This document shows positions 7,309-16,365 of a stretch of 56,435 nucleotides of DNA, one piece after another (the first letter of the stretch is position 1; each line of letters begins with the position of its first letter). Below the pieces are notes generated by a model. It was not told the origin of the DNA. It made no database searches and was given only the letters and a program-made list of their open reading frames with translations. Source of the DNA: Alphaproteobacteria bacterium. GTDB taxonomy: Bacteria > Pseudomonadota > Alphaproteobacteria > SHVP01. The stretch lies in NCBI GenBank assembly GCA_016869765.1, contig VGES01000023.1, positions 1 through 56,435 on the forward strand. Direction: 5' to 3'. The position numbers were made by a program, and so were the translations under genes.

Positions 7309-8178
7309 ATGGCACGTGTGCGCGCGATCACCGGCATCGATCACCTTGGCATCGTCAGTCGCGACATGATGGCGACGGAGCGCGCCTACAAACGTCTCGG
7401 CTTTTACGTGACCGAGCCCAAACCGTTGACCGCTCCCGACGCGCGGGGTCGGCAGCAGCCGACCGGGCAGGACAGCCAGCATTTCGTCTTTCGCGACACC
7501 TATGTCGAGTTGACCGGCATCACCGATCCGAACGCCAAGAACCATCTCGAGCCCTACATCGCGCGCTACGCCGGACTGCACATCCTGGCCTTGAACTGCA
7601 AGTCGGCTGATGCCGCTTCGGCAGCGCTGCGCGGCGAAGGGCTGCCGATCCCGGCCGCCAATCAGGCCGGCCGCGAAGTCCTTTATGGCAAGCCGGGGCT
7701 CGCCAGATTCAAGTGGTTCATGATTCCCCCCGCGATCGCGCCCGAAGGCCTGGTTTGCGCCGTCGAGCACGTTACGCCGGAGATCGTTTATCAGGACGTG
7801 GTGATGAATCACCCGAACGGCGCGGTGAGTCTGATCGAAGCGACCTTGTGCACCACTGATCTCGCCGGAGCCTGTCGTAATTACCAGCGCTTCCTCGGGG
7901 TTCCCGACACACCGCTGCCCTACGGGCGCGCCTTCGATATGGGGGAATCGCGGGTCGTGCTCTGCGACCCGGCGGGGCTCGCCCGGCGTTATCCGGGCGT
8001 CAGGCCCCCCGCCGTACCCTGCTACATCGGCCTCGCGGTTGGGGTCGTCGACCTCGATCACACGCGCACCTATCTGACCAACGCCGGAGTTCGCATCCAG
8101 TCGGATGGCCTCGACCGACTGTGGGTCGGCCCTGAAGCAGGCGCTGGAGCGGTCGTCGAGTTTCGCCGCGCCGATTAG
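7309..8178 (+). CDS. Two-module VOC (glyoxalase-fold) family protein
   Basis: I choose ATG 7309 (MARVRAITGIDHLG, preceded by GGACGG) over a TTG at 7285. The 289 residues begin with a VOC module whose opening GIDHLGIVSRDM matches the Glyoxalase_3-like subgroup. A second module begins at EATLCTTDLAGACRNYQRFL (about 180) and ends near the C-terminus. VOC proteins bind divalent metal and act as lyases, isomerases or extradiol dioxygenases; the substrate is not evident. The stop overlaps that of the convergent ABC ATPase by four bases. Confidence 0.8.
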   Translation: MARVRAITGIDHLGIVSRDMMATERAYKRLGFYVTEPKPLTAPDARGRQQPTGQDSQHFVFRDTYVELTGITDPNAKNHLEPYIARYAGLHILALNCKSADAASAALRGEGLPIPAANQAGREVLYGKPGLARFKWFMIPPAIAPEGLVCAVEHVTPEIVYQDVVMNHPNGAVSLIEATLCTTDLAGACRNYQRFLGVPDTPLPYGRAFDMGESRVVLCDPAGLARRYPGVRPPAVPCYIGLAVGVVDLDHTRTYLTNAGVRIQSDGLDRLWVGPEAGAGAVVEFRRAD

Positions 8179-9122
8179 GCGTGCAGGTGACAGCGCACCT
8201 GGTGGCCGCTTGCGACCGTACTGACCACGGGAACCTCGCCGCGGCAGCGCTCCGTCGCTTGCGGGCAACGCGGATGAAACGGGCAACCTGAGGGAATATT
8301 GGTGGCGCTGGCCACCTCGCCCCGCACGCGTGCCAGGGCGGCGCCATGGCGCTTGCGCGCGCCGACGGCCGGAACCGCCGCGAACAGGGCCTGGGTGTAG
8401 GGATGGGCCGGCGCAGCATACAGGCGCGCAGTTGGTGCCTGTTCGACGATCTGGCCCAAGTACATGACGGCGACCCGATCGGCCGCATGCCGGATAACGC
8501 CGAGATTGTGCGAGATCATCACCTGGGCGATGCGCAGCTTGGCCTGCAAGCCGACGAGAAGCTCCAAAATCCGGGCCTGGACCGAGACATCGAGCGACGC
8601 CGTGGGCTCATCGAGGAAAAGCAACTTGGGGGATATGGCGAGGGCTCGCGCGATGCCCACCCGTTGACGTTGTCCACCCGAAAGCTGGCTCGGCCAGGAG
8701 TCGAGCATTCGCGACGGCAGACCAACGCTATCCATCAATTCGACGACCCGGCGTTCACGATCCTGTGGGCTTCCGATTCGTTGCGCTTCGAGCGGTAGCG
8801 CGATGATTTGACGGACCGACTTGCGCGGATTCAGCGACGACAGGGGGTCCTGGAAGACCATCTGGACATGGCGATGGATGTAGCGCTGATGGTCCGAACG
8901 TAGCTCCGTTACGTCGCGATCGAGCAAGGTCACGCGACCGGAGGTCGGCTTGGTGAGCCCGAGGGCGATGCGGGCGAGCGTCGTTTTCCCCGAACCCGAC
9001 TCGCCCACGATCCCGACCCGCTCGGCTTCGGAAACACCGAGCGACACGTTGTTGAGGGCGCGAACCGGCTGGCCGCGGCCCCCGAAGACCTGTGTGACGT
9101 CGCGGAGGTCGAGCACCGTCAT
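8175..9122 (-). CDS. ABC transporter ATP-binding protein, second ATPase (DppF/OppF type)
   Basis: The true start is ATG 9122 (MTVLDLRDV); the longer frame upstream is the end of the preceding gene read out of frame. The 315-residue ATPase has Walker A GESGSGKT, Q-loop FQDPLSSLNP, signature LSGGQRQRV, Walker B LLFLDEPT, and a C-terminal oligopeptide-transporter extension with Cys pairs (CPFHPRCPQATERC), which in DppD/OppF proteins holds a 4Fe-4S-like site. It overlaps the upstream ATPase by four bases (ATGA) and is the last gene of the five-gene ABC operon. Confidence 0.93.
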   Translation of the reverse strand: MTVLDLRDVTQVFGGRGQPVRALNNVSLGVSEAERVGIVGESGSGKTTLARIALGLTKPTSGRVTLLDRDVTELRSDHQRYIHRHVQMVFQDPLSSLNPRKSVRQIIALPLEAQRIGSPQDRERRVVELMDSVGLPSRMLDSWPSQLSGGQRQRVGIARALAISPKLLFLDEPTASLDVSVQARILELLVGLQAKLRIAQVMISHNLGVIRHAADRVAVMYLGQIVEQAPTARLYAAPAHPYTQALFAAVPAVGARKRHGAALARVRGEVASATNIPSGCPFHPRCPQATERCRGEVPVVSTVASGHQVRCHLHA

Positions 9123-10144
9123 GCGGCCAACGTCAGTTCGGTCGCACGCACGCAGGCCGCCCGACGCCCGTCGCCGACATCGACCAGCGGCGGGACAACG
9201 CCCTCGCACGCCGCGGTCGCATAGGGGCAACGCCAGCGGAACGCGCATCCCCCGCCGATCGCCTTCGGATCCGGCAGTGTTCCCTTGATTCCGGCGAAGG
9301 GTTCGTTGCTGACCTTCGGGACCGCCTTGAGCAGACCCGCCGTATAGGGGTGGCGCGGCGCATTGAAAACCTCGTGCGTCGCCCCCTCCTCGACCACGCG
9401 TCCGGCGTACATCACGTAGACCCGGTCGGCGAGTTCGCTGGCGATGCCGAGGTCGTGGGTGATGTAAATCATCGCCATGCCACGCGCTTCGACGCGTTCG
9501 CGTAGCAAGTCGTTGATCTGGGATTCGATGGTAACGTCGAGCGCAGTGCCGGGTTCATCAGCGATCACCATCTTCGGCGAGCCGAGCAGCGCCATTGCAA
9601 TCAGCACGCGCTGACTCATGCCGCCCGAGAGTTGAAACGGGTAACGCCCGAGAATCTCCTCGGGGGCAGGAAGACTCACTTCGCGCAGCGCTGCGATGGT
9701 CCGCTCGCGGGTGTCGCGCCGACGGGTTGCTGACAACCGTGGCTTCCAGTAGTCCACGAAACCGACGCGCGCCCGGCCCTGATAGTTCATGAGGTCGAAG
9801 AACTGCTGCTCGACCGTGAACATCGGGTTCAACGATGACAACGGGTGCTGGGGCACCAAGGTGAATCCGGGACCGCGCAGCGCGTGATATGCGGCCGCCG
9901 GCAGCTTCAGGAGGTCGCGACCTTGAAACCGGATCGCGCCGCGTTTGATGCGCAGCGGCGGCTGCGCCAGCACGCCCAGGATCGCCTTCGCGGTGATCGA
10001 CTTGCCGCATCCCGACTCCCCCACCAGCGCGATGACCTCGCGTTCGCGCAGGGCAAGATCGATGCCGCGGAGCAACGTCACTTCGGCACCGTCCGCGTCG
10101 GTGAATCCGATCTCCAGGCCTTCGACCTCGAGCAACGCGGTCAC
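9119..10144 (-). CDS. ABC transporter ATP-binding protein, first ATPase (DppD/OppD type)
   Basis: The start is GTG 10144 (VTALLEVEGLE), set by a GTGA overlap with the permease stop; the earlier in-frame codons are shadow. The 341 residues carry Walker A GESGCGKS, signature LSGGMSQRV, Walker B MVIADEPGTALD and the C-terminal Cys-rich tail CAFRWRCPYATAAC. It forms a heterodimer with the downstream ATPase. An insert after NYQGRARVGF makes the helical domain slightly longer than usual. Substrate class (peptide, nickel, glutathione) cannot be told from the ATPase. Confidence 0.93.
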   Translation of the reverse strand: MTALLEVEGLEIGFTDADGAEVTLLRGIDLALREREVIALVGESGCGKSITAKAILGVLAQPPLRIKRGAIRFQGRDLLKLPAAAYHALRGPGFTLVPQHPLSSLNPMFTVEQQFFDLMNYQGRARVGFVDYWKPRLSATRRRDTRERTIAALREVSLPAPEEILGRYPFQLSGGMSQRVLIAMALLGSPKMVIADEPGTALDVTIESQINDLLRERVEARGMAMIYITHDLGIASELADRVYVMYAGRVVEEGATHEVFNAPRHPYTAGLLKAVPKVSNEPFAGIKGTLPDPKAIGGGCAFRWRCPYATAACEGVVPPLVDVGDGRRAACVRATELTLAA

Positions 10145-11040
10145 TGGCGCGCTCCGAGAATGTCGTTGAGGCCGTCGCCCAGAAGGTTGAAGCCCATCAC
10201 CGTGACGAACACCGCAAGACCCGGGAAAGTCGTCAACCACCAGGCATCGGGAAGCTGCTCGCGCCCTTCCGCCACCATGATGCCCCACTCGGGCTCGGGC
10301 GGCTGAACCCCGAGGCCGAGATACCCGAGGGACGCCCCGAGCAGAATGACGTAACCGATGTCGAGCGTGACCTTGACGATGAGCACGCTGGTCAGATTGG
10401 GCAAAATCTCGCGAAAGGCGATGCGCATCTTGCTGGCACCGGAGACCTGCGCCGCTTCAACGAACTGCTCCTGCTTGATCGACAGCACTTCGCCGTAGGC
10501 CAGGCGTGCGTACCAGGTCCACCACGCCAGCGAAATGGCGATGATCACCACCGGCAGGCTCGGCCCCAACAACGAGCTCACGGCGAGCACGAACACGAGG
10601 GAGGGAATCGCGAGAAAGACCTCGTTGATGCGCATGATGCCGCCGCCGAGGCCGCCACCGAAGTAGGCGGCGATGACCCCCAGCGGCACGCCGATCAGCA
10701 CGGCGAACACGATCACGAACAGCGCAATCGTGAGCGAGATTTGCGATCCGATGATCACGCGCGACAGCACATCGCGTCCGACGACGTCGGTCCCGAACCA
10801 GTGCTCGGCCGACGGCGGCTTCAGGCGTTTGGCGAAGTTGACGCTGGCGCCGGCGTCCTCGGGGAACGGTGCGATCCACGGGCCGAAGATCGCCACCAGG
10901 ATCACGAACACGACGATCACCAGCCCGACCAACGACAGCGGACTGCGACGGAGCGTTTCGATCGCGACCCGTGTGGCGCTGACGCGTTCGCTGACCGGCC
11001 CGTCTTCGAGGACGCTCGTGGATTTCAGCGCGTCGGTCAT
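10141..11040 (-). CDS. ABC transporter permease, DppC type
   Basis: This is a 299-residue inner-membrane protein with an N-terminal cytosolic leader, one helix, the periplasmic segment ending HWFGTDVVGRDVLSR (hallmark of DppC/OppC), five further helices, and the EAA coupling loop (EAAQVSGASKMRIAFREILPN). It pairs with the DppB-type permease, whose stop overlaps its ATG by four bases. Confidence 0.93.
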   Translation of the reverse strand: MTDALKSTSVLEDGPVSERVSATRVAIETLRRSPLSLVGLVIVVFVILVAIFGPWIAPFPEDAGASVNFAKRLKPPSAEHWFGTDVVGRDVLSRVIIGSQISLTIALFVIVFAVLIGVPLGVIAAYFGGGLGGGIMRINEVFLAIPSLVFVLAVSSLLGPSLPVVIIAISLAWWTWYARLAYGEVLSIKQEQFVEAAQVSGASKMRIAFREILPNLTSVLIVKVTLDIGYVILLGASLGYLGLGVQPPEPEWGIMVAEGREQLPDAWWLTTFPGLAVFVTVMGFNLLGDGLNDILGARQ

Positions 11041-12056
11041 TTGCGCTGCAGCCGAAGTCGCGGGTCGAGCCAGCCGTAAGCCAGGGTGACCAACGTGTTG
11101 GCCGCGGCGTAACCGAGGCCCACGATCAGAGTCACCGCAACGATCGCGTTGAAGTCCTTGAGCTGGAGCGCCCGCACGCCGTAACGCCCGATCCCGGGCC
11201 AGGAAAACACGGTCTCGACGATGAAGGCGCCGCCGATGAAGTAGCCGAACAACAACCCGATGATAGTGAGGGTCGCCGAGAACGCGTTACGCAACATGTA
11301 CTTGTACGTGATCAGGTTGGACGGCATGCCGTTGGCCCGCGCCGTCAGCACGTAGTCCTTGCCCATCTCGTCCAGCATGCTGGCGCGCAACAGGCGCAGG
11401 ATCATCGCCATCGGTGACACCGCGAGAGCCACGGCCGGTAGCACGATGAACCCGGAGACATGCCAGAACAGGCTGAAGTCGAACGCGAGGAGTGAATCGA
11501 TCAGGTAGGCCCCAGTGACCTCCGGTGGCGCCTTGCGATCGACATGAATGCGCCCGACCGTGGGAAGCCATCGCATGCCAGCCCAGTTGGTTGCCAACAA
11601 CTGCTGGATCATGAGCGCAAACCAGAATACGGGAACGGCAACCCCGGCGAATGCGAGCGCCCGTCCGATCGAATCGGAGAGTTTGTTGCGACGCACGGCG
11701 GTCATCACGCCGAGCGGCACCCCGACCAGGATCGACACCCCCATCGCCAGAATGGCGAGCTCGATCGAGGCCGGGAGGAAGATCGCCAGGTCACCGGCGA
11801 TGGGCCGGAACGTCGACAGCGAAACGCCAAAGTCACCTTTGGCAATCCCGACCATCATCCGCCAATACTGGACCGGGTAGGGGCGATCCAGCCCCATCTC
11901 CTGAGTCAGTTGCGCGATCTGCTCGGGCCGGGCGTTTTCCCCGAGCGCCGTGCGGACCGGGTCGCCCGGCAACAGTCGCGAGATCGCGAAAATCAGGAGC
12001 GACAACCCGACCATGACGATGATCAGTTCGCCGAGCCGGCGGACGACAAACCGCAC
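11037..12056 (-). CDS. ABC transporter permease, DppB type
   Basis: This 339-residue permease begins MRFVVRRLGELIIVMVGLSL, then LLPGDPVRTALGENA (DppB signature), and has six predicted helices and the coupling motif LRASMLDEMGKDYVLTARAN. It is separated from the binding-protein gene by 118 bases that hold a terminator, so it is probably expressed at a lower level than the binding protein by read-through. Confidence 0.93.
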   Translation of the reverse strand: MRFVVRRLGELIIVMVGLSLLIFAISRLLPGDPVRTALGENARPEQIAQLTQEMGLDRPYPVQYWRMMVGIAKGDFGVSLSTFRPIAGDLAIFLPASIELAILAMGVSILVGVPLGVMTAVRRNKLSDSIGRALAFAGVAVPVFWFALMIQQLLATNWAGMRWLPTVGRIHVDRKAPPEVTGAYLIDSLLAFDFSLFWHVSGFIVLPAVALAVSPMAMILRLLRASMLDEMGKDYVLTARANGMPSNLITYKYMLRNAFSATLTIIGLLFGYFIGGAFIVETVFSWPGIGRYGVRALQLKDFNAIVAVTLIVGLGYAAANTLVTLAYGWLDPRLRLQRK

Positions 12057-12120
12057 CGCACCCCCCGTTCACCCACGGATACTCTAGGCGGTCGCCCGAA
12101 TGACGACCATCCCGCACGTC

Positions 12121-12156
12121 GAGAAAAAGAAAGGGGCGGCCAGGTCGGCCGCCCCC
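12121..12156 (-). terminator. Rho-independent terminator/attenuator inside the ABC operon
   Basis: A perfect nine-base stem (12133-12141 with 12147-12155) and a five-base loop are followed on the minus strand by TTTCTTTTTCTC. It lies 20 bases after the stop of the binding-protein gene and before the permease genes. This placement normally gives excess binding protein over membrane components. Confidence 0.85.
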
Positions 12157-12174
12157 GATCTCAACTCGAACGGC

Positions 12175-13776
12175 CTAACGACGCAGGTCGTAGGCGTAGA
12201 GATCAAAGGCCATCAGACCCTTGCTCTCGTAGTTCTTGACCCGCTCGGAGACCGCCGTGCGATGGAACGGATAGCCGACCCACAGCGAGGTTGCCTCGTC
12301 GACGATCTTCTTGGTGGCATCCGCGTACTTCTTGTTGCGCTGCGCGGTGTCGACCGTGGTACGGGCCTCCTCGAGAAGCTTGTGCACCGCGGGGTTGGTG
12401 TACCACGCGGCGGCCTGCCATTGCCCGTGGCTGGACGGGTGGTACATGGCATAGGTGTACGCGTCCGGCGTCGGATACTTGGCCGTATTGAACACCGCGA
12501 ACAGGTGCGGCGTGGTCTCGGGCTTCGAGACTTTTTGCACCAGGTTCGGCCACTGATCGTTCTTGATCACCACCGGAATCCCGAGCTGCTTCAGGTTGGC
12601 CTGCAACAGGAGGGCGATCTCCTCGTGGATGCCGACCTTGAGAAACCCGTACTCGAGTTCGTATTGGTCGGGCCTGTACTTCGACTTGGCCAGAAACTCG
12701 CGCGCCTTGGCGAGGTTGGTTTCGTATTTCGTCGTCGAGCCGTCGAACCCAGGCATGGCGCTTGGGATCGGCCCCTTCGCCTGCTCCGCTCCGCCCATGA
12801 TCGTTTCGGTCGCCGTCTTGTAGTCGAAGGCGTACATCACGGCTTTGCGGAAGTTCTCGTCGTCGAACGGCGCCCGCCTGGTATTGAACTGGACGTAATA
12901 GAGTTTGTTGTCCGGCGCCTCCATGATCCGCACGCCCTTCTCCCGCGCGACGTTGCGGTAGAAGTCGACCGGCTGCCACTGATCGACGAAGTCGACCTGG
13001 CCGCCGGTCAGCATGGCGCGAGCGGTGGCCGTTTCCGGCACAATTTCGATCACGACGCGTTCGAACTGGTCGGGTTTCCACCCGCCGCGATAACGGTCGT
13101 TCTTCACGTAGACCCGGCGACGATCCGGCACGAAGGAGTCGAGCTTGTAGGGACCCGAGCCGGCGGTATTCGAACGCAGGAACTCTGTACCGTAGTCGCC
13201 GTTGTCGCCAAACTCGCCAGGCTTCTTCGTGTTGGCCTTAACGAGCTCGCTGTTGACGACGTAGAACTGGACCAACGTCTCGATGAACGGTCCGAACGGT
13301 TGTTCGAGATTGAACTCGACCGTCGTCGCGTCCGTCGCCTTCGTCGTTCCCGCCTTCAGAATGCCGGACCACAATGAGGCGTACCCCTTGCCGATCGTCA
13401 GCATGCGATCCATCGAATAGACAACGTCAGCCGAGGTCAGTTTCTTGCCGTCGGCAAACACCACGTCGTCGCGCAGCTTGAAGGTCCACTTCTTGCCGTC
13501 CGGGCTGACGCTCCAGGAGGTGGCGATATGAGCTTTCGGAAAGCCGCCCTTCACCGGGAACACGAGCGGCTCGTAGCTGTTGATGATGTCGGCCGCGTCG
13601 AACTCGGCGAAGTGGAAGGCCGGATCGAACTTGGAATCGGTCAGGCGAGTCGCGATCGTGAAGGTGGTTGGGCTCGACTGAGCCTGGGCCTCGAGCGATC
13701 CCGCGAGCGGCAGCGCGATCAAGGCCGCGAGGGCCACAGTCCGTGGCACCCGAAGCAAATGTTGCAGCATCGTCAT
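12175..13776 (-). CDS. Family-5 periplasmic substrate-binding protein of the ABC operon
   Basis: This is a 533-residue SBP_bac_5 protein. A signal peptide occupies about residues 1-32 (cleavage near AQA-QSS). The mature protein has the family's YEPLVFPVKGG opening and the characteristic WTFKLRDDVVFADGKKLTSADV segment. It captures peptides or related solutes in the periplasm and passes them to the permease pair encoded downstream. GGGAGGA precedes the ATG. The 146-base divergent region to 13923 should contain its promoter; the near-palindrome ATGGTTCTACCAT there is a possible operator. Confidence 0.93.
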   Translation of the reverse strand: MTMLQHLLRVPRTVALAALIALPLAGSLEAQAQSSPTTFTIATRLTDSKFDPAFHFAEFDAADIINSYEPLVFPVKGGFPKAHIATSWSVSPDGKKWTFKLRDDVVFADGKKLTSADVVYSMDRMLTIGKGYASLWSGILKAGTTKATDATTVEFNLEQPFGPFIETLVQFYVVNSELVKANTKKPGEFGDNGDYGTEFLRSNTAGSGPYKLDSFVPDRRRVYVKNDRYRGGWKPDQFERVVIEIVPETATARAMLTGGQVDFVDQWQPVDFYRNVAREKGVRIMEAPDNKLYYVQFNTRRAPFDDENFRKAVMYAFDYKTATETIMGGAEQAKGPIPSAMPGFDGSTTKYETNLAKAREFLAKSKYRPDQYELEYGFLKVGIHEEIALLLQANLKQLGIPVVIKNDQWPNLVQKVSKPETTPHLFAVFNTAKYPTPDAYTYAMYHPSSHGQWQAAAWYTNPAVHKLLEEARTTVDTAQRNKKYADATKKIVDEATSLWVGYPFHRTAVSERVKNYESKGLMAFDLYAYDLRR

Positions 13777-13922
13777 TGTCCTCCCTCTGGACGGTCGTTC
13801 GCCAACCTCTCACAATTCGGGCTGACGTTGCCATGGTTCTACCATAAGTTTGTCGGCAAACCAGTCTGCCGGGCAGCGACATGCCCATTTTTCGTGGCGC
13901 ATCTTACTGGGGGAGAGAGCCG

Positions 13923-14774
13923 ATGGCCCGTGAACACGTGCTTTTCATTCAATCGCAGGGAGTTCCTTGGCGAAAACGCCTCTATGGCTCGGTGCGTCCG
14001 GACGTGCAAACCAAGATGTTGTCGATCGACGCCAAGAAAGGCGCTTCGACGTGCATTGTGCGCTACCCAAAAGGGTGGTCGCGCCGCATCCCGGAATATC
14101 TCACGGCCCATGAAGAGTTCCTCGTGTTGGAGGGCTCGATAACCATCAACGGCATCGCCTATCGCCAACATGCTTACGCTTTTCTGCCGGCAGGACACGT
14201 GCGTGCGAGCGCCTCAAGCAAGGAGGGTTGCGTCCTCCTCCAGACGTTCAGTGCCACTCCGACCCTCGGCCAGGGCAAGTCGCCACGCGGGATGTTCGAC
14301 AAGAAGCTCCTGGTCGAACACCTCGACACCTTGAGCATGAGTTGGGATGCGAGCCTCGTCGATCCGCAACTTGCCGCCGGCGTCGCCATCAAGCCGTTGC
14401 GCACCGACCCCTACACCGGCGAAACGTCGTTCCTCTATTCGTCGGCCGCGCACCGCATCCCGAAAGGCGAACTGAAGCCGAAATGGACCCATTCGATAAT
14501 CGAGGAGATCTACTGCCTCGACGGCGAGTACGTGTGGGGTGATTGCGGCGTCATGGGGCCGGGCGGCTACGTGTGGTGGCGCGAACGGGTCTGGCATGGG
14601 CCTTCAGGGTCGATCGCCGGCTTCAACCTGTGGGTACGAACCGTCGGTGGTCCCATGGAAAACATCTTCCAGAAGAAGAAGTGGGCGATGAACTGGAACC
14701 CGCCCTATCGTCCGCAGATCCCCAAGGCTGTGCGGAAATACGCCAAAGCCTACGTGCGACCCAAGAACTACTAG
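13923..14774 (+). CDS. Bicupin protein (ChrR-like/DUF4437-type cupin)
   Basis: The start is ATG 13923, with GGGGGAGAG upstream; the longer frame from 13881 is less likely. The 283 residues contain two cupin barrels. The first (about 35-120) has LTAHEEFLVLEGSITINGIAY; the second (about 165-260) has IEEIYCLDGEYVWGD and WHGPSG. ChrR-like cupins bind a metal and act as stress sensors or dioxygenase/isomerase-type enzymes; no anti-sigma domain or sigma gene is present, so an enzymatic role is more likely. It begins a co-directional run with an MDR reductase, a GlcG-like gene and the double alpha/beta-fold gene. Confidence 0.75.
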   Translation: MAREHVLFIQSQGVPWRKRLYGSVRPDVQTKMLSIDAKKGASTCIVRYPKGWSRRIPEYLTAHEEFLVLEGSITINGIAYRQHAYAFLPAGHVRASASSKEGCVLLQTFSATPTLGQGKSPRGMFDKKLLVEHLDTLSMSWDASLVDPQLAAGVAIKPLRTDPYTGETSFLYSSAAHRIPKGELKPKWTHSIIEEIYCLDGEYVWGDCGVMGPGGYVWWRERVWHGPSGSIAGFNLWVRTVGGPMENIFQKKKWAMNWNPPYRPQIPKAVRKYAKAYVRPKNY

Positions 14775-14863
14775 GTCTGCAGCACCGTTCGCGAGCTCGG
14801 ACGGGCTGGCACGACCTGGACCACAGCCGCCGTTGCGGCCAACATGGGTAGCGGGAGGAGCGC

Positions 14864-15922
14864 ATGGCGGATAACAATGTCCAGGTGGTACTGGCGGCGT
14901 ACGCGAACGGCACACCCAAGGAGAGCGATTTCCGCCTCGATCGGACTCCGCTACGAGCGCTCGAACCGGGCGAGTTCCGGGTGCGCTCGATCTACCTGTC
15001 GGTCGACCCGTTCCTGCGCATGCAGATGAACCCGACGACGGCCGCCAATCAAACCTCGCGCAAATACGGCGTGATCACCGATGTCGGCCGCGTCATGGCG
15101 GGCGGCGTGCTGGGCGAGGTCACAGACTCGAACCACCCGACGTTTCGCCGCGGCGACATCGTCGAAGGGATTCTCGGCTGGCAGCTCTTTTGCACAACGA
15201 ACGGCTGGATTTCGAAACGTCACAATCCGGCCGGAGTCGTCAAGTGTGATCTGTCCTTGGGTGTCCCGCTGTCGGCGTTTGCCAGCGTGCTGGGGCGAGC
15301 CGGACTCACAGCGTACTACTGCATGATCCGCGAGTTGCGCCCGCGCAAGGGCGATACCGTGGTCATCACCTCGGCGGCTGGCGCCGGCGGCTCGATCGCC
15401 GGTCAGATCGCGAAGATGGAGGGCTGTCGCGTCGTCGGCCTCACCTCGACCGATGCCAAGGTCAAATACATCACCGAGGAACTCGGCTTCGACGTCGGGA
15501 TCAACTACCGCACCGTGAACGACCTGCGCGCGGCGCTGCGTCAAGCCTGTCCGAACGGGGTCGACATCCATTACGACAACGTTGGTGGCGAAATGGCGGA
15601 TGCCATCACGGAGCTCCATGCCCCAGGGCATCGCTACCGTCTCGTCGGCCTGGCCTCGGAATACAACACCGTTCCCAAGGACAAGCCCTTCTGGTCATGG
15701 CCGTACCATCGCCGGCAGTTTGTCGTTCATGACTACACGGCCGATTTCGAGAACGGTATTCGCGAGATGGCGTGGTGGATCAAGGAAGGCCAACTCAAGT
15801 ACCGCGAGGACATCCTGGTCGGCATCGAGAACACGCCGAAGGCATTCTGCGGCCTGTTCCACAGCGAGAACATCGGCAAGCGTCTGGTCAAGGTCGCCGA
15901 GGAACCAACCCGCCCCAATTGA
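14864..15922 (+). CDS. MDR-superfamily NADP-dependent oxidoreductase (CurA/prostaglandin-reductase type)
   Basis: This 352-residue zinc-free medium-chain reductase starts after GGGAGGAG. The N-terminal GroES-like domain has the LSVDPFLRMQM motif. The Rossmann domain has AGAGGSIAGQIAK, then GLTSTDAK and NPADPH-type features (IHYDNVGGEM). Relatives reduce the double bond of alpha,beta-unsaturated ketones or aldehydes. It resembles the protein at 28604-29692, with the same order of motifs and the same SSAAG/TSAAG and YDNVGG segments, so the two are paralogues. The GlcG-like gene follows after 12 bases. Confidence 0.9.
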   Translation: MADNNVQVVLAAYANGTPKESDFRLDRTPLRALEPGEFRVRSIYLSVDPFLRMQMNPTTAANQTSRKYGVITDVGRVMAGGVLGEVTDSNHPTFRRGDIVEGILGWQLFCTTNGWISKRHNPAGVVKCDLSLGVPLSAFASVLGRAGLTAYYCMIRELRPRKGDTVVITSAAGAGGSIAGQIAKMEGCRVVGLTSTDAKVKYITEELGFDVGINYRTVNDLRAALRQACPNGVDIHYDNVGGEMADAITELHAPGHRYRLVGLASEYNTVPKDKPFWSWPYHRRQFVVHDYTADFENGIREMAWWIKEGQLKYREDILVGIENTPKAFCGLFHSENIGKRLVKVAEEPTRPN

Positions 15923-15934
15923 AGGAGAGAGGTC

Positions 15935-16363
15935 ATGGCCGAACTGTCGCTGCAGCAGGCGAGCGCCATCGTCGACGGGGCGCTCGCCAAAGCTCGTGCC
16001 ATGAAATTGCTGCCGATGACGATCGTCGTCGTCGACCGCAACGGCGTCATGAAAGCCATGAAGCGCGAAGATGGGACCGGCCTGATCGGACCCGACATGG
16101 TGTTCGGAAAGGCCTTCGGCGCGGTATCGCTCGGCCGAAGTTCGGGCGAGAACGCGACGCGCATGAGCGGCAACCCCGGGCTGGTCGCCGCCCTTTCGGC
16201 CGCCTCCGGCGGCAAGTTCATCGCCGCCCGCGGCGCCGTCCTCATTTTCTCGAGTGACGGTGAAATGATCGGTGCCGTCGGTGCCGGCGGGGACACCGGC
16301 GAAGCCGACGAGGTCTGCTCGGCCGCCGGAGTCGCGGCCGCCGGCCTCAAGACATCGGCCTGA
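15935..16363 (+). CDS. GlcG/HbpS family protein
   Basis: This 142-residue protein has the GlcG/HbpS fold: AIVDGALAKARAMKLLPMTI, VVDRNGVMKAMKRED, then a KAFGAVSLGRSS segment and a C-terminal GAVGAGGDTGEADE motif that is near-invariant in the family. Members bind haem or act as cofactor-associated subunits in glycolate/propanediol and aromatic-degradation clusters; the biochemical role is mostly unknown. An AGGAGAGAG site precedes the ATG, and the next gene begins two bases after the stop, so this is an operon. Confidence 0.85.
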   Translation: MAELSLQQASAIVDGALAKARAMKLLPMTIVVVDRNGVMKAMKREDGTGLIGPDMVFGKAFGAVSLGRSSGENATRMSGNPGLVAALSAASGGKFIAARGAVLIFSSDGEMIGAVGAGGDTGEADEVCSAAGVAAAGLKTSA

Positions 16364-16365
16364 CC

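Noticed and set aside
12100-13377. 425-residue open frame on the plus strand
   Set aside because: Antisense to the binding protein of the ABC operon and begins across its terminator.
13838-13869. Short inverted repeats ATGGTTCTACCAT and GTTTGTCGGCAAAC in the divergent region
   Set aside because: Arms are only five bases and no promoter elements can be fixed around them; noted only as weak operator candidates.
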